Below, one piece after another: positions 37,401 through 44,740 of a stretch of DNA of 64,000 nucleotides (the stretch's first letter is position 1; every line of letters starts with the position of its first letter). Position numbers and translations under genes: made by a program. This DNA comes from Candidatus Poseidoniales archaeon (GTDB lineage Archaea; Thermoplasmatota; Poseidoniia; Poseidoniales; Thalassarchaeaceae): NCBI GenBank assembly GCA_012960975.1, contig DUAE01000030.1, forward strand, positions 1 to 64,000, read 5' to 3'. The notes under the pieces were generated by a model, which was not told where the DNA came from, made no database searches, and worked only from the letters and a program-made list of their open reading frames with translations.

Positions 37401-37677
37401 TCAAGTTAGGGATTATCGGATCCCAGTCTGAAGTCACGAAAACAGCGTTGACATCGTCAGCGGCTGTTAGTGACCATTCTGGATCTGGTTCGTCGTGCGT
37501 ACACGACCCATCATCAGATGTCGCATCGGCGTTGTAGTTGTTCGCAGTAGCGTCCATACAACCCATTACGTCTTCTGGTTCTGGTTCTGGTTCGTCGTCC
37601 CCGCCTAAGCAACCAGCGAACGCAGCCGCTACCATACTTAGGGTCATTATCATTGCAATTATTTTCTTGTTTTCCAT
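34495..37677 (-). CDS. Three-domain substrate-binding lipoprotein: permuted SBP_bac_3 plus two LivK domains
   Basis: A 1,060-residue receptor. The signal peptide ends in a lipobox (AAFAGC, Cys23), followed by an acidic linker and the small Cys motif GCMDATANNYNADA...DGSC. Residues 78-325 match the family 3 amino-acid-binding protein in rearranged order. The middle and C-terminal segment comes first (SDWDPIIPNLNDG, VDFTRGYYTS, EYDLIFSAWF). The normal N-terminal segment (LKFCSDTSYPPFESL, GFDVDIGNAI) comes last. Two LivK-type Peripla_BP_6 domains follow (about 337-695 and 698-1060), each with DSGCDGT and GAACSGA. It is the first gene of the second liv operon and feeds the LivHM fusion. Confidence 0.88.
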   Translation of the reverse strand: MENKKIIAMIMTLSMVAAAFAGCLGGDDEPEPEPEDVMGCMDATANNYNADATSDDGSCTHDEPDPEWSLTAADDVNAVFVTSDWDPIIPNLNDGEMCDAILSAMTKTDEREIVVDFTRGYYTSSQGVIGASGSAMISDALDLNAAGTRVAVQSGTTSDIWTNANLPDATIVAYADFPSVTASISNGDADYAIGDSPVMALSGELMVTFSDETFGLAVDDGDSELLAALDVAISAIIDSGEYDLIFSAWFDGAVVLTDDRTADTATVYPMATEGSRLSQVLETGNLKFCSDTSYPPFESLNADGNAEGFDVDIGNAIADEMAAHYMSVANPVFAPSVIKIGFLNPITGPISQFAAPFTFAAAAAAADLKSAYPGTTFEIVEVDSGCDGTVAATAAQSLIDSGVVAVAGAACSGASMGANAVLSAAGVPMVSYASTSPALSDAVAYPDFYRVVPSDAIQGDAMADMVAARGVSNPALIHMTNAYGAGLADSFEGFWLDAGNSLCLKTGYDDTTLSDASALVQAVADGGCDSVVLASYSADGAMIIETMAGMGVAVPIFGADGIAGEAALGDYSNPAAANGVQVTKPRAAAGAGGFAATCAADAVCSTGIFQSESYDAVMMIGEAAMHAGGTDMATHLDMVGMMYEGASGVHDFLANGDVAGAGYDVCSFNHVPTYGDYFNCNMMWTANDGLSAAPFMGATVKIGFLNDATGPIAVYAMGFVAASQIALGIANTIGWNSMVQFEIVYADSGCDGTMGATAAQALVDAGVVGVVGAACSGATMGANTVLAAAGIPMISYASTSPALSDATAYPDFFRVVPSDALQGQALSAVVQEDAPADDSVGLIHMTNAYGSGLADSFSADFIGAGNTLCTTIGYEETTTDFTAAVQALVDNGCTSVVLVSYASDGGMIIDEMASQSWSGQVYGGDGIAEEGLAASTSSSVDGIIATKPASGTMGTVGYVFAGLCAQSPDCAGGIYTAEAFDGVVVMALAAFAQMASPGATLSQVIMATGQGLEGASGTISFLANGDSPGAGYCVGDFTEDASGNVAFTCNRHWDPANGMS
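35270..35297. repeat. 28-base perfect repeat, copy A, in the second LivK domain
   Basis: Identical over 28 bases to 36362-36389. It encodes the same strand (SYASTSPALS) in the two LivK domains, at an offset of 1,092 bases. Confidence 0.85.
36362..36389. repeat. 28-base perfect repeat, copy B, in the first LivK domain
   Basis: Direct repeat partner of 35270-35297. Identity at synonymous positions suggests recent duplication or gene conversion between the two domains. Confidence 0.85.
36579..36600. repeat. CTG/CAG trinucleotide run encoding polyalanine
   Basis: Seven CTG units on the plus strand, coding for an alanine run in the first LivK domain (FAAAAAAADLKS). This is a potentially slippage-prone tract. 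Confidence 0.85.
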
Positions 37678-37873
37678 CGAGTATTCACCCTTCAGTCTTC
37701 TCAGCGAGAAAGCATTTCTATTATAGACATTATTACATCCATTATCAAAAAGATGCGTTAATTCAGTTAATTAATACGAAAATATCTATTTTTTAATAGA
37801 AAAAGATTTATTCGGCCCCTCAAAGAAAATATCAAACAGAATTGTTCATGCGCTAGTGCCACTTCACAAGGTC

Positions 37874-39004
37874 ATGAAAGACACGCCACTCGACTATGCC
37901 TCATCGGGCGTGGACATCGATGCTGAAGGGGCGGCGGTTGCAAGTTTAATCGGGGCATTGGGCACATCTACCCGTAAACCCGGTGAATATGGTGCCCCTG
38001 TCCCATTGCCTGGGGGATTTGGAGGAATTATCGAATTTGGAGATTCCTGCCTCGCCCTTGCCGCCGATGGCGTCGGATCGAAATTGATGCTCGCTAATCA
38101 ACTCGGACGGTACGAGGGTGTTGGTATCGATTGTGTCGCGATGAACGTTAACGACTTGCTTTGTGTCGGCGCAGAACCCCTCGCCTTCGTTGATTATGTT
38201 GCCGTGGTCAAAACCGACCCTGAAACCCATGCAATTCTCGGCGCATCTCTCGCTGAAGCTTGCCGACGCGCTCGTATCACTCTCGCTGGCGGTGAAACTG
38301 CGACGCTACCTGGAATCGTAACAGAACTTGACATGTCTGGAACTGCCTTAGGATGGTTCCCTAAAGGTGAAGCAATCACTGGTGAAAACCTCGAAGCAGG
38401 AGACCTTCTGATCGGTTTACCGAGCAGTGGGATCCATTCTAACGGTTACACATTGGTAAGAGCAATTCTCGAAAGAACAGGCTATTCCCTAACCGAAACT
38501 GCCCCATTCGATTCCACACATGCATCTCGTGAAATCGAGAGGTTTGAAGGAAAAAACAGCACCTCTCGAGTAAGTTTAGGTGAAGTTTTGCTTAATCCTA
38601 CAAGAATTTATGTCGACCCATTAATCGATTTAATCAAACAGTGTAGAGATGAGAATGGGCCCTGTGAAATCAGTGAAATAAAAGCGATGGCGCACATCAC
38701 CGGAGGAGGACTTTCAAACCTTCTTCGCCTACACAAAAGTTTGGGTTGGCATATCGAAAGCCCACTTCCAATCCCGCCCGAATTCACTTGGTTAGCTGAA
38801 CAAGGATCCGTCGAAATTCGCGAGATGCATCGTACCTTTAATATGGGTCTGGGAATGGTTCTCGTAGTCTCCCAAAATGCCGCTCAATCTGTCGAATCGT
38901 GGATATCTGACCGGCTACCTGGTAGTCAGATAATCGGTGTTGTCAACGATGAAGGAAACCGTGTGACTCACGTAAATCCAGAAGTGGTTTTCGAACATTA
39001 TTAG
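37874..39004 (+). CDS. purM: Phosphoribosylformylglycinamidine cyclo-ligase
   Basis: An AIR synthetase. DYASSGVDIDAEG at the start, ADGVGSKLMLANQ, GIDCVAMNVNDLLCVGAEPLAFVDY, LAGGETATLPG and HITGGGLSNLLRL are the conserved PurM/PurL-superfamily ATP-binding motifs. It closes FGAM to AIR, step 5 of purine synthesis. The ORF track uses GTG 37856; the ATG at 37874 fits the family N terminus better. It is divergent from the receptor lipoprotein across about 196 bases of AT-rich sequence holding both promoters. It is rich in TCGA, in contrast to that neighbour. Confidence 0.95.
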   Translation: MKDTPLDYASSGVDIDAEGAAVASLIGALGTSTRKPGEYGAPVPLPGGFGGIIEFGDSCLALAADGVGSKLMLANQLGRYEGVGIDCVAMNVNDLLCVGAEPLAFVDYVAVVKTDPETHAILGASLAEACRRARITLAGGETATLPGIVTELDMSGTALGWFPKGEAITGENLEAGDLLIGLPSSGIHSNGYTLVRAILERTGYSLTETAPFDSTHASREIERFEGKNSTSRVSLGEVLLNPTRIYVDPLIDLIKQCRDENGPCEISEIKAMAHITGGGLSNLLRLHKSLGWHIESPLPIPPEFTWLAEQGSVEIREMHRTFNMGLGMVLVVSQNAAQSVESWISDRLPGSQIIGVVNDEGNRVTHVNPEVVFEHY

Positions 39005-39033
39005 TCGGGCTTAGGTAGTCAATGCCTTGTGTG

Positions 39034-39054
39034 ATGGGCTTGTCGGAAGCCCAT
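39034..39054 (+). promoter_or_regulatory. Hairpin covering the trm1 start codon
   Basis: ATGGGCTT-GTCGG-AAGCCCAT is a perfect eight-base stem with a five-base loop. Its right arm contains the first two bases of ATG 39053. It could block initiation until melted. Confidence 0.5.
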
Positions 39055-40375
39055 GGAGAAACTCGCTGGTTGGCCTGGTGAGCTTCATCGAGAGGGGCGG
39101 ACATTATTCCGAATTTCGGATGGGGTTTCTCAGAAAGGAGTTGGTCCAGCAACAAAGGATTCGACTGCTGTCTTCTACAATCCAGCGATGGCGGGTTCAC
39201 GAACCCGCAGTGTGATTTTGATGCAAACAGTCATCGAGTCAGGATATCTTGGTGAGAAGGAAATTTACGCAATTGATGGATTATCTGCTAGCGGATTACG
39301 GGCACGACGCTGGTTAAACGAATTGCCGGAAAAAATTGCAGCTCGGCTCGATGTTACAATTTGCGATATGGATGAAAAATCACTCAATTGGGCAATGGCG
39401 ACACATGAGGAATTCCCTCCAAACAAATTTGGAATTTTGAGGAAAAGAGTAGGTGATTTGCGCACAGCGGTACTCGATCATGGTCGACATTGGGTCGATA
39501 TCGACCCATTCGGCTCACCGATGCCATTTCTCGATACCGCGATCCAATCATTAGCTCGCAGAGCGGTTATCGAAGTTAGTGCAACAGATTCGGCGGCATT
39601 GACTGGCTCATCAAAATCTGCACTACTCCGCCGCTATGGCGCTCGTGTTTTGACAGATGGATTGTGCCATGATTCTGGAATGCGTGTGATGCTTGCCAAT
39701 ATCGCTCGAATCGCAGCCAGCCACGACCGCTTTATTGAGCCGATTCTGTCAGTTTGGGATTCGCATCACCTTAGAGTCTCTGTTAAAGTTACGAGATCAA
39801 TAGAAGGTGCAAATCGATTCGAAGAAAATATCGGTTGGAGAATCGCAAAACCTGTTGAATCAGAAGTATTGGTTTCAATTAAAAATAATCTACATCCAAA
39901 ATCGGATCTTGATATCTTACCAATGCATTGTTTCATCCCATTGAGTCAACCTGTGGATAGTGGGGACAAGCGGATTTCTGGACCGATGTGGATTGGCCCG
40001 ACCGGAGTGAGAGAAGTCATGGAGAAAATTACTGAACAAGCAACATTTTCACAATCTTCTCCAATATTTCGAAAAGATGACCCACTGGGGTGGAGTGAAA
40101 AAGAAATTGAACTAGAACAGCGAAAAATTTCAAGGAATGTGCGTTACATTTCAAGCGAAGCCACTGCGATTCATTCCCCGCATTTTATCCTCACCGATGA
40201 CCTGGCAAGTTGGTTGAAAATCGGCTCACCTCCCAGTCCAAATATTATGGTAGAATTACTTGAAGAAAGAGGGCACTGTGCCGCTAGAGCTCATTATGCA
40301 AAACCTGCATTTCGCACCGATGCACCGTGGCATATTATTGTTGAAGTTGCAAATTCAATTCAGTCAGAAAGTTGA
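39053..40375 (+). CDS. trm1: tRNA (guanine26-N2)-dimethyltransferase
   Basis: Trm1 motifs: AVFYNPAMAGSRTRS, AIDGLSASGLRARRW (SAM-binding), DIDPFGSPMPFLDTA (the catalytic-loop signature) and EVSATDSAALTGS. The 440-residue length is typical. It dimethylates G26 of tRNA with S-adenosylmethionine. The start is ATG 39053, inside a hairpin. It follows purM by 48 bases on the same strand and may be co-transcribed. Confidence 0.93.
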   Translation: MEKLAGWPGELHREGRTLFRISDGVSQKGVGPATKDSTAVFYNPAMAGSRTRSVILMQTVIESGYLGEKEIYAIDGLSASGLRARRWLNELPEKIAARLDVTICDMDEKSLNWAMATHEEFPPNKFGILRKRVGDLRTAVLDHGRHWVDIDPFGSPMPFLDTAIQSLARRAVIEVSATDSAALTGSSKSALLRRYGARVLTDGLCHDSGMRVMLANIARIAASHDRFIEPILSVWDSHHLRVSVKVTRSIEGANRFEENIGWRIAKPVESEVLVSIKNNLHPKSDLDILPMHCFIPLSQPVDSGDKRISGPMWIGPTGVREVMEKITEQATFSQSSPIFRKDDPLGWSEKEIELEQRKISRNVRYISSEATAIHSPHFILTDDLASWLKIGSPPSPNIMVELLEERGHCAARAHYAKPAFRTDAPWHIIVEVANSIQSES

Positions 40376-40408
40376 CTTATTCGAAAAATTCCGATGCGAT
40401 TTTTCGAC

Positions 40409-41416
40409 TCATCCTCCGATATATGACATCTCGATTCGAGGTAATGACCCGGTTTCGCTGGAGCGATTTTCACTATAGCGGTCGTCACGTCGCTGCCAAA
40501 TCGCAGCAATGGCTTCATTCAATTCATTCTCACTAGACTCACTTTGAATCAGAGCGCGAATGTCGTGCCCACCGGTAGCGAAAAGGCAAGTTACCAATAG
40601 CCCGTCTGCAGACAAACGGATGCGAGAACAATTTTCACAGAAGGGTTCTGATACAGATGAAATAAATCCAATTTCGCCCGAACCATCAGAATGAACCCAA
40701 CGAACTGCGACTTCGCTTGGATTCTCTGATTCAAGTGGAACTAAATCAAATATTGTTTTGAGGTGAGAAAGGATCTTTTCTGAGGGAACAATCTGACCTA
40801 ATTGCCAACCATTTGTTCGTCCAACATCCATATATTCGATAAAACGAACAACAACACCCGTTCCACGGAAATGTGTGATGAGTTTTTCGACTTCAGATTC
40901 GTTGACGCCACGCTGGACAACACAATTGACTTTCACAGGAGACAAACCTGCCTCCCGTGCGGCATCAATTCCATCCAATACATCCTCAACAGGAATCGCA
41001 CTATCCGTCATTACAGAATGAATATTGGAGTCTAGGGCATCCAAACTTACAGTCACACGAGACAAACCTGCTTCGCGTAAATTTTCAGCCTGATCTCGCA
41101 AAAGAGATCCGTTCGTTGTCAAAGCAACCTCAAGGCCGAGGGAAGATATTCGTCGGACCAAATCGGCTAAACCTGGCCGCAATAGTGGTTCGCCACCAGT
41201 AATTCGGACTTTTTCCAAACCAAGGGGAAGACAAGAGCGAACCACTTTTTCGATTTCTTCAAAGGATAATAGAGCACGACGTGGAAGAAAGGTATGGCTT
41301 TCACCAAACCTTTCTCTAGGCATGCAATAACGGCAGCGGAAATTACATCTATCCGTAACCGAAATACGCAAATCTTTCAATTGCCGGTCAAATACATCGA
41401 GCACGGTTGACTGCAC
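40409..41416 (-). CDS. moaA: GTP 3',8-cyclase MoaA (molybdenum cofactor synthesis)
   Basis: Radical SAM motif CNFRCRYC (Cys24, Cys28, Cys31), RITGGEPLLR, and the second cluster CENC...C with 13-residue spacing near the C terminus. The protein ends in Gly-Gly, as active MoaA requires. It makes 3',8-cyclo-GTP from GTP. The start is GTG at 41416, with a second GTG at 41404 also possible. It is divergent from the Nfu gene, which could supply Fe-S clusters. No other moa gene is in the window. Confidence 0.93.
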   Translation of the reverse strand: MQSTVLDVFDRQLKDLRISVTDRCNFRCRYCMPRERFGESHTFLPRRALLSFEEIEKVVRSCLPLGLEKVRITGGEPLLRPGLADLVRRISSLGLEVALTTNGSLLRDQAENLREAGLSRVTVSLDALDSNIHSVMTDSAIPVEDVLDGIDAAREAGLSPVKVNCVVQRGVNESEVEKLITHFRGTGVVVRFIEYMDVGRTNGWQLGQIVPSEKILSHLKTIFDLVPLESENPSEVAVRWVHSDGSGEIGFISSVSEPFCENCSRIRLSADGLLVTCLFATGGHDIRALIQSESSENELNEAIAAIWQRRDDRYSENRSSETGSLPRIEMSYIGG

Positions 41417-41502
41417 AACCTTGCCAACCGAATCAAGGCAATTAGTGTTACTCGATAAAAGACAGGTTGAAAAACGGCAGACTTCAGCGGAGGATGAGAA
41501 TT

Positions 41503-42066
41503 ATGTTGACTATCACCGACAAGGCTCGTGAGATGCTCGAACAATTCATTTCTCAAGCAGATGGTGGAGAAGACCTTGCCGTTCGAATTGAAATTATAGG
41601 CCGAGGTCCAAAAGGCTTCCAATATGATTTGCAATTGATTGAAAATAAAGATTCGAAGGACGATGATATACAAATTAATTCGAGTGGTTTTAATGTGTTA
41701 ATCGCGCAAAAAAGCGTTCAATACATAGATGGAACAACTCTAGATTTCAAGGAGACACTGATGGGGGGTGGTTTCTCTTTCGATAATCCCAATCCCCTCT
41801 GGGTTGACGAATTATCCCAATCCGTAGCTGAAATTATTGAAGAGAAAGTGAATCCTGCTGTGGCTTCACACGGCGGACATGTTGATTTTATCGGCATCAA
41901 TGAGGGTAAGGCATTGATCGCCTTTGGTGGTGGATGCCAAGGCTGTGGTATGGCCGATGTGACTCTGAAACAAGGAGTTGAAGTAATGATAATCGAGAAT
42001 GTACCTGGTATTACTGAAGTCGTCGATACAACCGATCACGCGGCTGGAACAAATCCATTCTACTAA
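41503..42066 (+). CDS. NfuA-like Fe-S cluster carrier
   Basis: Two parts are visible: an N-terminal HesB/IscA-like domain (LTITDKAREMLEQF, IQINSSGFNVLI) lacking its cysteines, and a C-terminal Nfu domain (NPAVASHGGHVDFIGI, FGGGCQGCGM). The CxxC pair would hold a bridging 4Fe-4S cluster in a dimer. The degenerate A-type plus Nfu layout is that of NfuA, a carrier delivering clusters to apo-proteins. ATG 41503 has GGAGG nine bases upstream, which favours it over ATG 41494 or the ORF-track start at 41467. Candidate clients encoded here include MoaA, the RaSEA-like protein and the AddAB-like nucleases. Confidence 0.9.
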   Translation: MLTITDKAREMLEQFISQADGGEDLAVRIEIIGRGPKGFQYDLQLIENKDSKDDDIQINSSGFNVLIAQKSVQYIDGTTLDFKETLMGGGFSFDNPNPLWVDELSQSVAEIIEEKVNPAVASHGGHVDFIGINEGKALIAFGGGCQGCGMADVTLKQGVEVMIIENVPGITEVVDTTDHAAGTNPFY

Positions 42067-42837
42067 TCAGTAGACCATGTGGACTTCATCGTCATCATCT
42101 TCATCGCGTGGTGCTGGAAGGGCTGTTGATTGTGCGCGCTCGAAAGCTTCTCTGACGCGCGCTTCGATATTTCTTGCATCGTCGAGTAATCCTTGAACAG
42201 GAATTTCCTTATCTAGAAGTTCAGATATCCCCTCGATAGCGATTAACGCAGCACGCGCATCAGGATACATAGGATTGCATTCGGCGAGCAGAGCGGTCAC
42301 ATCGAGACCTCTTCGCTCGCCTTCAGCGATTAGATATCCCGAAATTCCTGAAACGATGCCGTGTTGAATCCGTTGAATTCCGGCATCGTCAAGGTGATTT
42401 CTGCCAATTTGTGAAGAAGAAACTCCCCATAATTCACTATCTTCTTTAATTCCAAGTTCATTGCTAACAACACCATCAATGACAATTAGTCGATCGAAAC
42501 CTCCCTTGGTGAACCATTCTAGAACGGTTTCGCCGAAATATATATCATTTTCAGACGGAAATTGTATTTCTGAAGTAAAAACTCCTATTTCTTCGCCTTG
42601 GTAGACACGAACTGGATGCTTTGGAATCGAATCGTGGATTAAAGCAATGGCAGGAAATTGAGGATGTAAAACAGTCCCCATCACATCTAAATTCAACGAG
42701 CTGATAAGATGTGATGTTGTGATAACACCAACTGAACCTACAGTGGAAAATCCACAAATAGCTGTTCCACCGAGGCGATTCGGGTCTGCTTCAGCATGCA
42801 GAACCAATGGATAGGCCCCGGTGTGGTCTGCTCCCAT
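42067..42837 (-). CDS. PAC2-family protein (proteasome assembly chaperone-like), copy 1
   Basis: GGTAICGFSTVGSVGVITTSHLI and the mid-protein IVSGISGYLIAEGERRG are typical of the PAC2 family, which includes archaeal PbaA/PbaB and eukaryal proteasome assembly chaperones. The C terminus is acidic (PRDEDDDDEVHMVY). The ATG at 42837 with GAGG upstream is preferred; TTG 42873 is an alternative. It is paralogous to the gene at 48492. Unlike that copy, its last three residues (MVY) do not fit the HbYX pattern. Confidence 0.85.
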   Translation of the reverse strand: MGADHTGAYPLVLHAEADPNRLGGTAICGFSTVGSVGVITTSHLISSLNLDVMGTVLHPQFPAIALIHDSIPKHPVRVYQGEEIGVFTSEIQFPSENDIYFGETVLEWFTKGGFDRLIVIDGVVSNELGIKEDSELWGVSSSQIGRNHLDDAGIQRIQHGIVSGISGYLIAEGERRGLDVTALLAECNPMYPDARAALIAIEGISELLDKEIPVQGLLDDARNIEARVREAFERAQSTALPAPRDEDDDDEVHMVY

Positions 42838-42951
42838 ATCAACCGCCTCTGTGTATAGATTTCTTGAATGCAACGGTTGAAAGTAACTCTGCCTAATTTG
42901 TTAAAGAACGAGGCGATAAATTTACAAAAGCCGACAATTCAGTATTAATTC

Positions 42952-43503
42952 ATGAGCGAGGGCGGTCGATCGGACGTAGGAAGAATCTACATTAGAGTGG
43001 GGAGTCAAGAAATAGATCTTTCCGGGTCAGCGAAAGAAATGGATAATACTTGGCTGAAAATCAAAGAAGAGGGTTCGTGGACTGCAAATTTATCTGTTAT
43101 TCGAAAAGCTAGAGAAGAGGCTGTCGAAGCTGCTGCGCAGCGAGCTATTCAAAGCGGAATTCCAGAGCGTGGCTCTGCGTTTCGTCGACTTTTGGATTCG
43201 TGTAATATCGAAAAAACAGGAGATGTTATTTTGGCGGCAATTCACTATCTACGATTTGTCGAAAAAGAGACTAATACACCTCCTCGTGAATTGAAAAATT
43301 TGATATCTTTAGCAGGAAAATGGACTGAGGGGGAAGTAGAAAAATGGAATTTTTCACTCTATATCAATCGTATGTTAGAGGGTGGAATCAGAGGAAATAA
43401 GCAAGAACCATTGCTCCAATACCCAACAGGGATGCCAAAGAAAAACCGCTATGTTGTACTTACTGACGCCGGCCGAAATCATATGGAAAGGGTCTCTTCT
43501 TGA
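42952..43503 (+). CDS. Hypothetical protein, possible winged-helix domain at the C terminus
   Basis: A 183-residue soluble protein. It contains a charged helical stretch (REEAVEAAAQRAIQSG) and helices around 65-140. The ending KKNRYVVLTDAGRNHMERV resembles the wing and last helix of a winged-helix DNA-binding domain. I do not recognise the family. It is translationally coupled to the pentapeptide-repeat gene and divergent from the PAC2 gene. A regulatory role is a guess. Confidence 0.65.
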   Translation: MSEGGRSDVGRIYIRVGSQEIDLSGSAKEMDNTWLKIKEEGSWTANLSVIRKAREEAVEAAAQRAIQSGIPERGSAFRRLLDSCNIEKTGDVILAAIHYLRFVEKETNTPPRELKNLISLAGKWTEGEVEKWNFSLYINRMLEGGIRGNKQEPLLQYPTGMPKKNRYVVLTDAGRNHMERVSS

Positions 43504-43907
43504 GTGAAGAAGCCGCGCCGGAGAATCCTGAGCACAAAGATTGGTCGTTTACGTCTCACATCGGCGAAGATTTGCGTGATGTGAATCTCTCAGGAGCTGA
43601 TTTGCGCAGAGCTGTTTTCGATGAAGCAGATTTAGAAGGTGCAAATCTCTCTGGCGCAGATTTGAGAAATGCCTCATTTTTACGAGCGAATTTGATGAAA
43701 TGCGCATTTGATGGGGCTGATATGCGAGGAGCAAGATTCCTGAAGGCGAGAATGAACATGTCTAATTTTCAAAATACTAGGCTCGAAAATGCAGATTTAC
43801 GGGGCATTCGGGGTCGATACGCAATATGGCGTAATGCAAATTGGTGGGATGCAAGAATGGATGACGATCTCGCAAAAGTTTTAGCAAAAAAATGGCCAAA
43901 ACCCTAG
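43500..43907 (+). CDS. Pentapeptide-repeat protein
   Basis: A 135-residue protein with about twelve consecutive A(D/N)LxX pentapeptides between residues 28 and 110 (DVNLSGADLRRAVFDEADLEG and so on), which fold as a right-handed quadrilateral beta-helix. Start codon TTG 43500 overlaps the preceding stop (TTGA); no ATG is available in frame. Some family members mimic DNA and protect gyrase, but many have no known role, and the link here is unknown. Its end overlaps the hotdog gene on the other strand by four bases. Confidence 0.85.
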   Translation: MSEEAAPENPEHKDWSFTSHIGEDLRDVNLSGADLRRAVFDEADLEGANLSGADLRNASFLRANLMKCAFDGADMRGARFLKARMNMSNFQNTRLENADLRGIRGRYAIWRNANWWDARMDDDLAKVLAKKWPKP

Positions 43908-44320
43908 TTAGATTGCATCTTTTCCAATCCTTCACGCATCCATCCCGGGACGGGAATCTTCTTGTTCACCTGCCTCATATTGGTACACACCGTCACTTGA
44001 TCTGCTGTCCAGCATAGAATACCATCTTGATTACGGAATTCGTAGTGCCAAGTTACAGATGTGGTTCCTATTTTTGCAACTTTGATAGAGCAATGAACTG
44101 TGTCGCCATAGGCTAGAGGATGTAGGAACTGGGCTTCGCTGTGGACAAGAGGGAACGCGATTTGGTGTTCACTCAGAATCTCATTGTAATGCATGCCACA
44201 GGAGAACTCCCAGGATTCTTCGTAGAATCGGTGCGCTAGATCCCAAAATTTTGGATAGTAGACAATCTTTGCCAAATCGACCATCGGGAAGTCGATACGT
44301 CGGCTTGATACAAACGCCAT
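43904..44320 (-). CDS. Hotdog-fold acyl-CoA thioesterase (4HBT family)
   Basis: A 138-residue single hotdog domain. FPMVDLAKIVYYPKFWDLAHRFYEE matches the 4-hydroxybenzoyl-CoA thioesterase/YbgC pattern DxxGxVYxxxYxxxxExAREE. The usual catalytic Asp is present as VDLAKIV, with Ala-Lys in place of the usual residues before IVYY. It probably hydrolyses a small acyl-CoA. The start is ATG 44320, because the ORF-track extension to 44413 runs into the tRNA-Arg(CCG) gene. Confidence 0.83.
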   Translation of the reverse strand: MAFVSSRRIDFPMVDLAKIVYYPKFWDLAHRFYEESWEFSCGMHYNEILSEHQIAFPLVHSEAQFLHPLAYGDTVHCSIKVAKIGTTSVTWHYEFRNQDGILCWTADQVTVCTNMRQVNKKIPVPGWMREGLEKMQSN

Positions 44321-44387
44321 GATATTGCGTCTATGTGATTCCGCTTGAACACTATGTTGACGCACCCAAGGGTTTGTGACGAGTAAA

Positions 44388-44464
44388 TGGCGAATCTGCC
44401 GCGATTCGAACACGGGTTTCCAGCTCCGGAGGCTAGAGTGATATCCAGGCTACACTACAGATTC
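44388..44464 (-). tRNA. tRNA-Arg(CCG)
   Basis: Acceptor GAATCTG pairs perfectly with CAGATTC. The D-arm is GTGTAGCCTGGATATCAC, the anticodon stem CTAGC/GCTGG has loop CTCCGGA (anticodon CCG), and the T-arm is CCGTG-TTCGAAT-CGCGG. Discriminator G is followed by an encoded CCA. It reads codon CGG. There is no intron. Confidence 0.92.
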
Positions 44465-44542
44465 AGCAATATCGCGACAAGTAGGTCCTAAATGAATCGG
44501 TCGAAAGACTAGCATCCACTTTCAAACCTAATGGCATCTCTC

Positions 44543-44563
44543 AGCACAATCATAGATTGTGCT
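44543..44563. repeat. Perfect hairpin in the spacer between the tRNA-Arg genes
   Basis: AGCACAATC-ATA-GATTGTGCT has nine-base arms and a three-base loop. No T-run follows. Confidence 0.6.
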
Positions 44564-44571
44564 CATAATCA

Positions 44572-44608
44572 CCATCTAGTCTTGCTTTCACTAAGACCAC
44601 CTAGATGG
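44572..44608 (-). repeat. Trailer hairpin pairing with the tRNA-Arg(GCG) CCA end
   Basis: On the minus strand, CCATCTAG, which begins with the encoded CCA of the tRNA, is complementary to CTAGATGG downstream. GTCTT/AAGAC forms an inner stem. This would sequester the tRNA 3' end in the precursor. Confidence 0.5.
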
Positions 44609-44682
44609 CGGACCCACCGCGATTTGAACACGGGTTTGAGGCTCCGCAAGCCCCAGTGATATCCAGGCTACACTATGGGTCC
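44606..44682 (-). tRNA. tRNA-Arg(GCG)
   Basis: Acceptor GGACCCA pairs with TGGGTCC. The D-arm is identical to that of the neighbouring tRNA-Arg(CCG). The anticodon stem GGGGC/GCCTC has loop TTGCGGA (anticodon GCG), and the T-arm is CCGTG-TTCAAAT-CGCGG. Discriminator G is followed by an encoded CCA. It reads CGC and CGU. Confidence 0.92.
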
Positions 44683-44740
44683 AGTGAGCCGGTCGACCGG
44701 CGACTCCTGTTTAATTTCGCCGGTTTGAAGAATTACTTCT

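Noticed and set aside
44321-44413. N-terminal extension of the hotdog thioesterase
   Set aside because: It runs into the tRNA-Arg(CCG) gene; family members start near MAFVSSRRIDF.
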